From Ignavibacteria bacterium (GTDB lineage Bacteria; Bacteroidota; Ignavibacteria; Tepidaquicellales; OLB5), in the NCBI GenBank assembly GCA_019912545.1, contig JAIOIK010000143.1, positions 31,830-95,829 of the forward strand: a DNA stretch of 64,000 nucleotides. The letters run 5' to 3'. Positions within the stretch are counted from its first letter, which is position 1. Each line of letters starts with the position of its first letter. The notes beneath the pieces are model-generated. The model was not told where the DNA came from, did not search any database, and worked only from the letters and a program-made list of their open reading frames with translations. Below, one piece after another: positions 1 through 9,977 of the stretch. A program made the position numbers and the translations under genes.

Positions 1-54
1 TACAAGACCCTTATTAACAAGACCCTGTCTGCTGCGCAAGATAAAAGAAATTAG
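1..54 (+). CDS. 3' end of a CDS truncated by the window edge (…YKTLINKTLSAAQDKRN*)
   Basis: Open frame from base 1 to TAG at 52-54, followed by a hairpin terminator at 93-118. Confidence 0.3.
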   Translation, partial: YKTLINKTLSAAQDKRN

Positions 55-92
55 TTAAGTTTGCTCAAGTATTCTAAGTATTAGAACACAAA

Positions 93-127
93 ACCCGTCT
101 TAAATGCATAAGACGGGTCTTTGTTTT
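93..127 (+). terminator. Rho-independent terminator
   Basis: acccgtctta-aatgca-taagacgggt hairpin followed by tctttgtttt. Confidence 0.7.
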
Positions 128-441
128 CAGAAAGAAATAGCTGTTTCCAAAATGAAACAGCCATTCTATAATATGTCATTAGGTTTTTAGCCTATCCTGT
201 AATGTTAATTCTGACCTTTTAGATACAGATCATTGGAATAAAATTTTACAATACAAAAATACTCTATTGAGTTTATAAATGAGTCATTGATTCAGTGTAT
301 AAATGGTACGGGGATAATAATCATAAATGTTTATGACACAAGTCGCATACTAAAGTTGAATTTTGATGACTTTGAGATTTATTTGAGTAACAAAATCAGG
401 AATTATCATTTATTTTTGTAATAACTAATTCAAATCTCGCC

Positions 442-846
442 ATGAATAGTCATTTATTAAAAAGCGATCCGTTTGTTAAAGATGAACAATTAATAAGTTC
501 TTTCGGCAAATGGATAAAAACTATTTCAATTATGAATTTTGTTCAGGCAGTTACGCTTTTTGTGCTTTCATTTCTTCTCTTTTTCATACGGCGCACAACG
601 GGAAATGATCCCCATATGGTTTCCGGTGCATTTGACGGCACTACTCAATTGACGTATTTTGTTTCTGTTAATATTACTGCAATGCTGTTTGCTTTGATGG
701 GATATTATCTTTACATGTTCTCACATGACGATATTGAAGGGGATACCGTGAACAGATTCGCTCTGGACTACTTTAAACTTGCAGGTATAATTTCTGTATT
801 ATTCTTTGCAGTAATTCTTTGGGGAATATACTATTTCGCTTTATAG
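442..846 (+). CDS. Small integral membrane protein, unknown function
   Basis: 134-aa ORF with several hydrophobic segments. Confidence 0.65.
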   Translation: MNSHLLKSDPFVKDEQLISSFGKWIKTISIMNFVQAVTLFVLSFLLFFIRRTTGNDPHMVSGAFDGTTQLTYFVSVNITAMLFALMGYYLYMFSHDDIEGDTVNRFALDYFKLAGIISVLFFAVILWGIYYFAL

Positions 847-855
847 GTTGCTTTC

Positions 856-3435
856 TTACAGGGTTTTATTTCTTAACTTCAGAATGAATTTTTCTGCTTC
901 AACTGCCCAGAAGACAATACTTGATACTGCGATTGTTACTATTAATTCTCTTATACTTAAAGGATGCGTTTTAAAGATCGTGTTGAGCTGCGGGATGTAT
1001 ATGATCATAAACTGCAGTAATACTGTAATTGCAATTGCTCCTACCATTCTCCAGTTCGAAAACACGCCTGCTGTGAATACTGAAAGCCTTGAGCGAAATG
1101 CCATTGCTAAACCCAACTGAGAGAAACAGAGTACTGTAAATGCCATAGTTTGCCAATTAGAAATATTGTTATTTATTGCCCATGCCTCTGTACCAACTGT
1201 GACAAGTGAAATTAAGAAGCCGATCCTCAGAATTCTGAAAGCAGTTTTGGCTGAAAAGATGTTTTCCTCCGGGTCGCGGGGCGGAATTTTCATAATATTC
1301 GATTCCGGCTTTTCATAAGCCATGGCAAGGCCGGGCAATCCATCTGAAACAAGATTAACCCACAAGATATGTATGGCAAGTAATGGAATTGGCAGCCCGA
1401 AAAACGGTGCAAGTATTATTGCCAGAATTTCGCCGGTGTTGCCTGACATGATATAGTTTATGAACTTGAGTATGTTACTATAAATGGTTCTGCCAAGCTT
1501 AACTGCTTTAACAATGGTTGCAAAATTATCATCAAGCAATATCATATCAGAAGCTTCACGGGAAACTTCTGTTCCGTTAATTCCCATAGAAATACCAATA
1601 TCAGCATTCTTCAAAGCCGGAGCGTCATTAACTCCATCTCCTGTCATGGCTGCAAAGTGATGATTTGACTGCAAAGCACTAATTATCCGCAGCTTTTGCT
1701 CAGGATTGACCCTTGCATAAACACGCACTTTATCGACAATTTCTTTAAACGCTCTATCAGTTAATTTCTCCAGTTCTTTGCCCTCCAAGGTCATTTCCTC
1801 TTCAGAGGTTAAGATGCCCAGCTTTCGGGCAATGGATTCTGCGGTAAGCTTGTGGTCTCCGGTTATCATTACCGGAATTATTCCTGCTTGTTTGCACTCT
1901 TCGACTGCATTTTTGGCCTCCGGTCGTGGAGGGTCTATCAGGCAGGCGATTCCTGCAAATGTCAATGATGATTCTATATTTTCGGATGTTAATTCATCCG
2001 GTAGTTTCTGCAATAATTTTAAGGCATAGCCAAGAACACGATAGCCGTTTGCGGCTTCAATATCTGCCCTGCTGATAATTTCAGATCTGTTTTGTGCACC
2101 AAAGCTTGAAGTGAGTGAAGCAATTGATTCAACCGCGCCTTTAGTTATCACAATTATTCCGCCGGGCGAGCTGTGCACAGTAGTCATACACTTGCGAATG
2201 GAATCAAACGGGAATTCTGCAATCCTTGGATAGGAACTTTCGAGTTCTGTTTTACTGAAATTGTTTTCAAGGGCATACTTAACCAGTGCGGTTTCCGTTG
2301 ATTCACCTTTTAGTGTGCCGTCCGAATCAATTATAACATCATTGTTCAAAACCATTGCGCTAAGCAGAGGATCATTCCCGGGGAATATTCCGGAGATCTC
2401 TGTGTTTTCAGAAGAATAAACCTTCTCAACAGTCATTCTGTTTTCGGTAAGAGTACCGGTTTTATCTGTGCATATGTAAGTTACGGAGCCTAATGTTTCT
2501 ACTGCGGGCAGATTCCTGATGAGCGCAAAATTTTCCGCAAGTTTTTTTGAACCCAGCGCAAGTGCAATTGTTACTACTGCAGGCATTGCCTCGGGTATTG
2601 CTGCAACTGCAAGAGAGAGTACAGTTAAGAGCAGAGTAATTGCCATTTCTCCCCTCAACAAGCCAATAACAAATATCCCCGTGCAAATAGCAAGAATTGA
2701 AACTGTTATCCGTTTGCCGAAACCATTCAGTCTTTTCTGCAGGGGAGTCATTGTGTCTTCAATCTGTATCAGTGTGGCAATACGGCCCAATTCAGTGTTC
2801 ATTCCGGTTAAAACCACAATGGCACGGGCTCTTCCGTTAGTTACAAATGTACCTTTGTAACCCATGTTGATCTTATCGCCTAGTGAATAATCACCGGAGG
2901 CAAGTCTTGCCGTAGATTTTTCTATATTGGCAGATTCACCGGTTATGCTTGATTCATTTACTTTTAATGAGTGTGTCTCGATGAAACGTATATCTGCAGG
3001 AACAACATCTCCTGCCTCAAGCATAATTACATCTCCGGGGACAAGTTCAGCCGAGGCTATTACAATTACATTATTATCACGAAGTACTTTTGCGTGGGTT
3101 GCTGCCATTTTCTTCAGTGAAGTCATGGCTTTTTCAGCGCGGTATTCCTGCACAAAGCCAACTAAAGCATTTATAATTACAATTGTAAAGATTACCAGTG
3201 CATCCGTCAGATCACCCAGAAATGCGGATATAATTGCTGCGGCTAAAAGGATCATTATCATAAGGTCGGTAAATTGCCCCAGGAAAATCAGCCATACGGT
3301 CTTTTTCTTTGTCTCAGAAAGAGTGTTCTTCCCATACTTAAGCAGAAGCTCACCAGCTGTTTGGCTCTTTAGTCCATCAGGGGTTGAATTCAATAAGCCG
3401 AATACCTCAGGTAATGATAATAAATGGTAATCCAT
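856..3435 (-). CDS. Cation-translocating P-type ATPase (P2-type, Ca2+-ATPase-like)
   Basis: DKTGTLT phosphorylation motif, TGES, GDGVNDAPALKNADIGISMG, IPEAMP in TM4, cation ATPase N-terminal region. Confidence 0.95.
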   Translation of the reverse strand: MDYHLLSLPEVFGLLNSTPDGLKSQTAGELLLKYGKNTLSETKKKTVWLIFLGQFTDLMIMILLAAAIISAFLGDLTDALVIFTIVIINALVGFVQEYRAEKAMTSLKKMAATHAKVLRDNNVIVIASAELVPGDVIMLEAGDVVPADIRFIETHSLKVNESSITGESANIEKSTARLASGDYSLGDKINMGYKGTFVTNGRARAIVVLTGMNTELGRIATLIQIEDTMTPLQKRLNGFGKRITVSILAICTGIFVIGLLRGEMAITLLLTVLSLAVAAIPEAMPAVVTIALALGSKKLAENFALIRNLPAVETLGSVTYICTDKTGTLTENRMTVEKVYSSENTEISGIFPGNDPLLSAMVLNNDVIIDSDGTLKGESTETALVKYALENNFSKTELESSYPRIAEFPFDSIRKCMTTVHSSPGGIIVITKGAVESIASLTSSFGAQNRSEIISRADIEAANGYRVLGYALKLLQKLPDELTSENIESSLTFAGIACLIDPPRPEAKNAVEECKQAGIIPVMITGDHKLTAESIARKLGILTSEEEMTLEGKELEKLTDRAFKEIVDKVRVYARVNPEQKLRIISALQSNHHFAAMTGDGVNDAPALKNADIGISMGINGTEVSREASDMILLDDNFATIVKAVKLGRTIYSNILKFINYIMSGNTGEILAIILAPFFGLPIPLLAIHILWVNLVSDGLPGLAMAYEKPESNIMKIPPRDPEENIFSAKTAFRILRIGFLISLVTVGTEAWAINNNISNWQTMAFTVLCFSQLGLAMAFRSRLSVFTAGVFSNWRMVGAIAITVLLQFMIIYIPQLNTIFKTHPLSIRELIVTIAVSSIVFWAVEAEKFILKLRNKTL

Positions 3436-3491
3436 TAACTATAATTCAATAAGTTGGATTAATTGTAATCAGGCAGGTTCTATGAATCACT

Positions 3492-4565
3492 TCAGCATAT
3501 CCTGGGCAATTGCTCGCCGCTTAGCATATCGAGAATTCGCATTGTGCCAATTTTGCTTTTGAGTTTAACTATCTGCTCAGACTTTCCTGTAATGCTGCCT
3601 ATTATAACAGAGTCTTTTCCCTGTTCATCACCTTTCATTATTGAAAGACATTTCTCTGCATCTTTGGGATTCACAACAACAATGAACTTTCCTTCGTTGG
3701 CAACATACATGGGGTCAAAGCCAAGGATTTCGCACGCTCCGCGTACATCTTCGTGGACGGGAATGAGACTTTCATCAATCGTTATTTCCGCCGGTGATGA
3801 GCCGGCAAGTTCATTAAGAGTGCTTGATAGCCCCCCACGGGTTAGATCGCGCATGCAATGAACATCGATTCCTGATTCAATTATTTTTTTCACAATGCCG
3901 TTCAACGGAGCACAGTCACTCAGAATTTTATGCTCAAACTGCAGCCCTTCGCGTTCTGCCATGATGGCAATGCCGTGCCTGCCAAGATCGCCATTTAGAA
4001 TGATTACGTCACCTTCCCGAATGCTCTTTGGTGATATTGCCATAGAATGTTCTATAATTCCAATGCCGCTTGTGTTGATAAATATGCCGTCGCCCTTGCC
4101 TCTTTCTACCACTTTTGTATCGCCGGTGGCAATTTTAACTCCCGCTATTTTTGCAGCATTCGCAAGACTCTGTACAACTTTCCATAACTCACTCATTGCA
4201 AAGCCTTCTTCAATTATCAATCCAAGGCTAAGATAAAGCGGTTTTGCCCCGCTCATAGCAAGATCATTAACTGTGCCGTTGATTGCCAGTGAGCCGATAT
4301 CACCTCCGGGAAAGAAGAGCGGCTGAACTACATATGAATCCGTTGTGAATGCAATTTTGCCTGAAGGAAGCGTAAGTTGAGCGGAATCATGATCCTGCTG
4401 TAAAATCTCATTGCTGAATGCGGCGCTGAACATCTTTTCTATCAGGTTGTGCATAAGCTTACCTCCCCCGCCATGTGCAAGCAGAATATTGGGGTATTCA
4501 TTGATCGGAATCGGGCACTGTAATGTGAAGTCTGTTTTTTGTTCTGAGTGAAACGAAGAACCCAT
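3492..4565 (-). CDS. hypE: [NiFe] hydrogenase expression/formation protein HypE
   Basis: AIRS-like fold motifs ([35 protein letters not shown]) and the C-terminal PRIC cysteine. Confidence 0.96.
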   Translation of the reverse strand: MGSSFHSEQKTDFTLQCPIPINEYPNILLAHGGGGKLMHNLIEKMFSAAFSNEILQQDHDSAQLTLPSGKIAFTTDSYVVQPLFFPGGDIGSLAINGTVNDLAMSGAKPLYLSLGLIIEEGFAMSELWKVVQSLANAAKIAGVKIATGDTKVVERGKGDGIFINTSGIGIIEHSMAISPKSIREGDVIILNGDLGRHGIAIMAEREGLQFEHKILSDCAPLNGIVKKIIESGIDVHCMRDLTRGGLSSTLNELAGSSPAEITIDESLIPVHEDVRGACEILGFDPMYVANEGKFIVVVNPKDAEKCLSIMKGDEQGKDSVIIGSITGKSEQIVKLKSKIGTMRILDMLSGEQLPRIC

Positions 4566-4613
4566 ACTTATTCTATTTTAAGTAACACATTTAAAAAATT
4601 GTCATATCAAATA

Positions 4614-4633
4614 GTCAAAGGCATGCCTTTGAC
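4614..4633. repeat. 20-bp perfect palindrome gtcaaaggcatgcctttgac
   Basis: Identical to its reverse complement; related palindrome at 27659-27678. Confidence 0.8.
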
Positions 4634-4639
4634 CTACGA

Positions 4640-5725
4640 TTATTTCTTTCTATACCTGTAATATGCTGCACATGCACCTTCGCTTGAAACCATAGTTGCG
4701 CCAAGAGGACGCTCGGGTGTGCAGATTTTCGCGAATGCTTCGCACTCAAACGGTTTTTTCAGGCCCTGGAGTATCAATCCGCTGATACATTCCTTTGGTT
4801 CTTCAACAACCATATCTGCCAGCCCGAATTTTAACGAAGCATCATAATTGATATATTCATCCTGCAGCACAAGTCCGCTATCCTGAATTTCGCCAATTCC
4901 GCGCCATTTCCTTGAGCCTATCTTAAACACGCGGTTGATTATTTCCATAGCGGTAGAATTGCCTTCTTTGTTTACAACACGTGAGTACTGATTTTCAACT
5001 TCATGGCGGCCTTCTTCAAGCTGCTTAATGCACATGTAAATGCCCTGCAATATATCAAGCGGCTCAAAGCCGGTGACAACTATAGGCACCTTATATTTTT
5101 CTGCAAGCGGGAAGTACTCGTTATATCCCATTACAGCGCAAACATGACCGGCTGCTAAAAATCCCTGCACCAGATTATGCTTTGATGATAGTATCGCCTC
5201 CATTGCCGGGGGAACAAGAACATGTGAAACCAGGATCGAAAAATTTTCTATGCCCTGCACCTTCGCCTGGTAAACAGCCATTGCATTTGCGGGAGCGGTG
5301 GTTTCAAACCCGACTGCAAAGAAGACAATTTCTTTATCCGGATTATCCTTCGCAATTTTAAGCGAATCTAGAGGCGAGTACGTCATCCGTACATCGCCGC
5401 CTTCGGCTTTCACCTGCAATAGATCTTTTTTGGAGCCCGGTACACGCAGCATGTCACCGAATGAACAGAATATTACTTCTTCTCTTGAAGCAATCTCAAT
5501 TGATTTATCGATAAGCTCAAGAGAAGTAACGCAAACGGGACAGCCGGGCCCGTGAATGAGATTAATTCCTTTGGGAAGAAGCTCATCAATGCCGAATTTT
5601 ACAATAGCATGCGTTTGCCCGCCGCAGACTTCCATGATATTCCACTTCTTTGTGGTAATATTATGGATAAGCTCCGAATATCTCTTTGCAGCTTCGGGAT
5701 CCCTGTATTCGTCTATGAATTTCAA
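4640..5725 (-). CDS. hypD: Hydrogenase formation protein HypD
   Basis: [37 protein letters not shown] motifs. Confidence 0.97.
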   Translation of the reverse strand: MKFIDEYRDPEAAKRYSELIHNITTKKWNIMEVCGGQTHAIVKFGIDELLPKGINLIHGPGCPVCVTSLELIDKSIEIASREEVIFCSFGDMLRVPGSKKDLLQVKAEGGDVRMTYSPLDSLKIAKDNPDKEIVFFAVGFETTAPANAMAVYQAKVQGIENFSILVSHVLVPPAMEAILSSKHNLVQGFLAAGHVCAVMGYNEYFPLAEKYKVPIVVTGFEPLDILQGIYMCIKQLEEGRHEVENQYSRVVNKEGNSTAMEIINRVFKIGSRKWRGIGEIQDSGLVLQDEYINYDASLKFGLADMVVEEPKECISGLILQGLKKPFECEAFAKICTPERPLGATMVSSEGACAAYYRYRKK

Positions 5726-5739
5726 ACTAACGATTCAAA

Positions 5740-5997
5740 TTATTGTTCTTCATTTTCCAATTCTTCCAAACCATCTATGGCTTTAAGGTATTCAAAAACC
5801 TTCACGGCTTCGGATTCATCAACAGTGTTGAGCGCAAAGCCAACGTGGACAATTACATAATCATCAACTTTGGCTTCGGGAGTATATGCAAGGTTAACAT
5901 CCTTTACTATTCCGCCAAAGCTGACCTTGCCTATGCGGGAGAGAACATCTCCTGAATCTACTATACTTAATATTTTACCGGGTACTGCAAGACACAT
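5740..5997 (-). CDS. hypC: HypC/HybG/HupF hydrogenase assembly chaperone
   Basis: N-terminal MCLAVPGKI, 85 aa. Confidence 0.95.
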   Translation of the reverse strand: MCLAVPGKILSIVDSGDVLSRIGKVSFGGIVKDVNLAYTPEAKVDDYVIVHVGFALNTVDESEAVKVFEYLKAIDGLEELENEEQ

Positions 5998-6008
5998 ATA
6001 ATTAATGT

Positions 6009-8267
6009 TTAGTTTACAAAAGCTGAGTACTTCAGCTGGCCAAGGGATATACCGCCATCATTGGCAGGCACTCTTTGATGCCAGTACACTTTGAATCCCG
6101 CATTCTTTAATTTCTTAATAGACCCTTCAAGCAAATATTTGTTCTGAAAACAGCCGCCTGTGAGCAGGACTTTTTCTATCCCAACTCCTTTGGCTATATC
6201 TGTGATTATCTCTGATAGAGTATTATGAAACATTGCTGCAAGAATATTTTTATCAATACCACTATTTAACTTATTAACAATATCTATGACCAGCGGGTGC
6301 CAATTTATGATATACGAGTTATTCTCTCCTGCATCTATTTTGTATTCAAGATAATCATTTGTATTAACATCATCAGTGGCAAATTCCAATTCCATAGCAG
6401 CCTGTGCTTCAAATGATGCGTGCCGGCGGATACCCAGGATTGCCGAAACTCCGTCAAAAAGCCTGCCCATACTTGTGGTTACAGGCGAATTGATGTTTTT
6501 ATCAAGCATTTGCCTGATAATCTCAGTTTCTGAAGCCTTGAAATTATGCCCGGTTAAGCCAAAATCACCGTTGCCATATATACTATATAGTAGAGCAAAC
6601 CCAATACGCCAAACCTCATGTATCGACTTTTCGCCTCCGGGAAGCCTGAAAGGCATTAAATGAGCTACGCGAAAGAAATCTTTACCTTTAGGGATCATAA
6701 ACTCGCTTCCCCAAATGACGCCATCGGTACCGAATCCTGTGCCGTCCCATGAAACGCCGAGTACTTTTCCCTCAATATTACTATCAGCAATGCATGAAAG
6801 CACATGCGCATAATGATGCTGTACTGCATGAGAAGTTACACCAAGTGATTTAGCATATTGTGTTGATACATAATCCGGATGCATGTCGTGTACAACTATT
6901 TGCGGCGATAGTTCATAAAAAGTTTCAAGATCATTAATAACACTCTTGAAAGCGTTTATTGATTCGATATTTTCAAGATCGCCAATATGCTGGCTTAAGA
7001 AAACATTGCTACCTTTATTAAGCGCAATAGTATTTTTGAGATGCGCTCCTGCGGCAAGAATAGTTTTGTTCAATCCTTCAATTACTACGGGCAGGGGAGC
7101 GTAACCTCTTGCGCGGCGCAGAAGCATTTCTCTTCCTGCTGAGATCCGTGTTATGGAATCATCAACATGTCTTAGTATTTTCCGGTTGTGTACCAGAAAG
7201 TAATCGGCAATGCCTTTTAGTTTTTCAAGCGCCCCCGGTTCATCTACGCATATCGGTTCTTCGGAGAGATTTCCGCTTGTGGCAATAATTGGAATGCCAA
7301 GCTCTTTCATTAGAATATGATGAAGCGGAGAGTAGGGAAGCATAATCCCGTAATATGGATTACCGGCCGCAGTTTCGCCGGAAATTGCTGAAGTGATATC
7401 TTTTCGCCTTTTGAGCAGAACTATCGGAGCTTCAACAGAGAGCAGCGACCTTTCCTCAGCGGGGGATACTTCACACTCTTTCTTTGTACTTTCAATATCC
7501 GGCATCATCAGCGCAAATGGTTTCTCGCTTCTTTTTTTTCTGAGGCGAAGAAGTTTAACTGCTTCATCACTCCCTGCATCACAGATCAACTGGTATCCTC
7601 CGATACCTTTAAGCGCAACAATCTTACCTTCAAGTATGTACTTCGCTGCTGTATGAATAGCATCTTGCTTATCCAAAAGCTTGGTTCCGTTACTATCCCA
7701 AAGCTCAACTTGCGGGCCGCAAACGGGGCAGGCAGTTGGCTCTGCGTGAAAGCGCCGGTCTGAAGGATCGGTGTATTCTGCAAGGCACTCCGGGCACATA
7801 ACAAACTCGGCCATTGTTGTCTTAGCCCTGTCATAAGGCAGGTCTTTAATAATTGTAAACCTGGGGCCGCAGTTTGTGCAATTAGTGAAAGGATACAGAT
7901 ATCTTCTGTTTCCTGGATCAAATATTTCCTGAAGGCAATCGGGGCAGGTAGAAATATCTGGAAGTACAAGAGCAGTCTTGCCGCCTTTATCATTGCTTTC
8001 CCGTATTTCAAAATTACCAAATCCGTGGAGATCCAAATAGCTGTGCTCGAAGCTTTGTATGAAAGAGTTCTTTGGTTTATCTGAAGCGAGCCGGAGGAGA
8101 AATTCATTAAGTATATTAACTTCCGCTTCAGCTTCTATGAATACGCCCTGGGAAGAATTTACGATCCATCCTTTAATATTAAGTTCATTTGCAAGGCGGT
8201 AAACAAACGGCCTGAAGCCAACACCCTGAACCGCACCTCTGATCACTATCTTAACACGCTGTTTCAC
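6009..8267 (-). CDS. hypF: Carbamoyltransferase HypF
   Basis: Acylphosphatase N-terminus (GAVQGVGFRPFVYRLA), zinc fingers (CPDC…CTNCGPRFT), YrdC and Kae1-like domains. Confidence 0.97.
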   Translation of the reverse strand: MKQRVKIVIRGAVQGVGFRPFVYRLANELNIKGWIVNSSQGVFIEAEAEVNILNEFLLRLASDKPKNSFIQSFEHSYLDLHGFGNFEIRESNDKGGKTALVLPDISTCPDCLQEIFDPGNRRYLYPFTNCTNCGPRFTIIKDLPYDRAKTTMAEFVMCPECLAEYTDPSDRRFHAEPTACPVCGPQVELWDSNGTKLLDKQDAIHTAAKYILEGKIVALKGIGGYQLICDAGSDEAVKLLRLRKKRSEKPFALMMPDIESTKKECEVSPAEERSLLSVEAPIVLLKRRKDITSAISGETAAGNPYYGIMLPYSPLHHILMKELGIPIIATSGNLSEEPICVDEPGALEKLKGIADYFLVHNRKILRHVDDSITRISAGREMLLRRARGYAPLPVVIEGLNKTILAAGAHLKNTIALNKGSNVFLSQHIGDLENIESINAFKSVINDLETFYELSPQIVVHDMHPDYVSTQYAKSLGVTSHAVQHHYAHVLSCIADSNIEGKVLGVSWDGTGFGTDGVIWGSEFMIPKGKDFFRVAHLMPFRLPGGEKSIHEVWRIGFALLYSIYGNGDFGLTGHNFKASETEIIRQMLDKNINSPVTTSMGRLFDGVSAILGIRRHASFEAQAAMELEFATDDVNTNDYLEYKIDAGENNSYIINWHPLVIDIVNKLNSGIDKNILAAMFHNTLSEIITDIAKGVGIEKVLLTGGCFQNKYLLEGSIKKLKNAGFKVYWHQRVPANDGGISLGQLKYSAFVN

Positions 8268-8923
8268 ACGGGATATTTTTTAATACTGCCTGTTACAAAG
8301 CTGCACCACTTGTCAATTCCCTCGCCGCTTGTGCAGGAGGTTTCGAATATCTTTAGTTCAGGATTTATCTTCAATGCGTTTGATTTAAGCTCATCTATTT
8401 TGCAGTTTACATACGGCAGAAGATCAATTTTATTTATCACCAGTGCTTTTGAATTCATGAACATCTTGGGATATTTAAGCGGCTTATCGTCGCCTTCGGT
8501 AACGCTTATCACAACTACTTTCAGATCTTCGCCAAGATCGTATCCTGCGGGGCAAACCAGATTCCCGACATTTTCAATTATCAGCATTTCCGTTTTTGCA
8601 AGATCAATACTTCCAAGCGCATCCTTTACGAGGTTTGCTTCCAAGTGACAGCCGCCGTTTGTAATGATCTGTACTACGGGAACATTGTATGCAGATACAC
8701 GCTTTGCATCCAGATCGGTCTGCACATCGCCTTCGATAACTGATATTGCAACTCGGCTGCCAATTTTTTCGATAGTACGTTCTACAAGACTTGTTTTACC
8801 GGAACCGGGTGAGCTTACTATGTTAATGGTAAATATTCCTTTGCCGGTAAGCTTATCGCGGTTATCCATTGCGATAGCATCGTTTTTTGCAAGTACTTTT
8901 CTTTCTACTGTTATTATACTCAT
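8264..8923 (-). CDS. hypB: Hydrogenase nickel incorporation GTPase HypB
   Basis: SSPGSGKTSLVERT P-loop, ENVGNLVCPAGYDLGE, INKIDLLPY. Confidence 0.96.
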   Translation of the reverse strand: MSIITVERKVLAKNDAIAMDNRDKLTGKGIFTINIVSSPGSGKTSLVERTIEKIGSRVAISVIEGDVQTDLDAKRVSAYNVPVVQIITNGGCHLEANLVKDALGSIDLAKTEMLIIENVGNLVCPAGYDLGEDLKVVVISVTEGDDKPLKYPKMFMNSKALVINKIDLLPYVNCKIDELKSNALKINPELKIFETSCTSGEGIDKWCSFVTGSIKKYPV

Positions 8924-8940
8924 GCTCTGTTTATTATTAA

Positions 8941-9291
8941 TTAAGATTTGTCTTCCAAAATGATCTCTGTAATTTTCAACTCTTCGCCTGAGAGTACTTC
9001 AGTATCAGTCTTTAAACAATCAGCGCATTCCCTCAAGCCGCAGCTGTTTGTTGTTATGCCTCCGCATGAATTGCACCTTAAACGGAAAGGTACGGCCTCA
9101 ATTTTAAGTTCTGAGTTCTGAAGCTCTGTATCTGCAGTAATTATCTCATATGAGAACTTTAGAGAATCAGCAACAACTCCGCTGAACTCACCGACTTTAA
9201 GCATAACCTCTCTAACGCAGGATAGCTCACCCTTAGGTACATTCTGCTCAACAATTTCTATGATATTTCGCGCAACTGATAGCTCATGCAT
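8941..9291 (-). CDS. hypA: Hydrogenase nickel metallochaperone HypA
   Basis: MHELSVARNIIEIVE start; CNSCGG/CGLRECADC zinc motif. Start set to the internal ATG at 9291 rather than the ORF-track start. Confidence 0.94.
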   Translation of the reverse strand: MHELSVARNIIEIVEQNVPKGELSCVREVMLKVGEFSGVVADSLKFSYEIITADTELQNSELKIEAVPFRLRCNSCGGITTNSCGLRECADCLKTDTEVLSGEELKITEIILEDKS

Positions 9292-9440
9292 ATATTTATA
9301 ATACAAATATACCTTTATTAGAAGGAGCAAAAAATGAGCATTATCATGTAAGTACAATAAGTGTCAGCAAATAAAATGACCATTGAAATATATGAAATAA
9401 CAATAAGTTATTAGGACTTTGAGATTATTCTTAAACAACA

Positions 9441-9471
9441 AGTCCCTCCAAATGAGTTCTTTGGAGGGACT
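9441..9471 (-). terminator. Hairpin terminator at the end of the hydrogenase operon
   Basis: 12-bp stem agtccctccaaa/tttggagggact followed on the minus strand by ttgttgtttaag. Confidence 0.65.
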
Positions 9472-9503
9472 GAGAATACTTCAAGAGAGATTATTCTGAA
9501 TCT

Positions 9504-9977
9504 TTAATTCTGCCAGTTCTTCAGGATATCGAGTGCTTTGCCTGCAAACTGCGGGATCTTTTTTTCAATATCAGGGCTTAAGCCTTCACGAATGATGCGG
9601 TCATTTTCTATTTCGATCACAAGAGCTTTTAGTTCACCCGGGAATTTTATATCAAGTCTTCCGGCAAATTCAATTATTTCGGGTAAGCCGGTATAATGAG
9701 GGGAGCCGGAGTAATGGCCCATGAGTTCCTTTTTATCAAGCTCTCTTATTTCTCCAATGTGCCCGTTATTGGATTGCACTGAATCAAGCAGGAGAACTTT
9801 TTCATATCCTTCCATAACATCCAGAAGCCGGAACCCGGCAGAGGCGATCTCGAATATATCTATCCCGCTGCCGATGTTCTTTTCCAATATTCTTGCAGCT
9901 TCAAGACCTGCTGCATCATCTCCCATTATATCATTGCCCAGCGCAATCACAAGTATGGGGTTAGTTTTCGTGTTCAT
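9504..9977 (-). CDS. Hydrogenase maturation protease (HyaD/HybD/HycI family), probably for the Mvh-type large subunit
   Basis: IALGNDIMGDDAAGLEAAR motif; overlaps the large-subunit stop codon. Confidence 0.9.
   Translation of the reverse strand: MNTKTNPILVIALGNDIMGDDAAGLEAARILEKNIGSGIDIFEIASAGFRLLDVMEGYEKVLLLDSVQSNNGHIGEIRELDKKELMGHYSGSPHYTGLPEIIEFAGRLDIKFPGELKALVIEIENDRIIREGLSPDIEKKIPQFAGKALDILKNWQN

Noticed and set aside
848-1120. Plus-strand ORF (90 aa) and similar ORFs at 1778, 2519 and 2927
   Set aside because: Antisense to the well-supported P-type ATPase gene; no recognisable domain
7586-8107. Minus-strand 173-aa ORF
   Set aside because: Alternative frame entirely inside hypF
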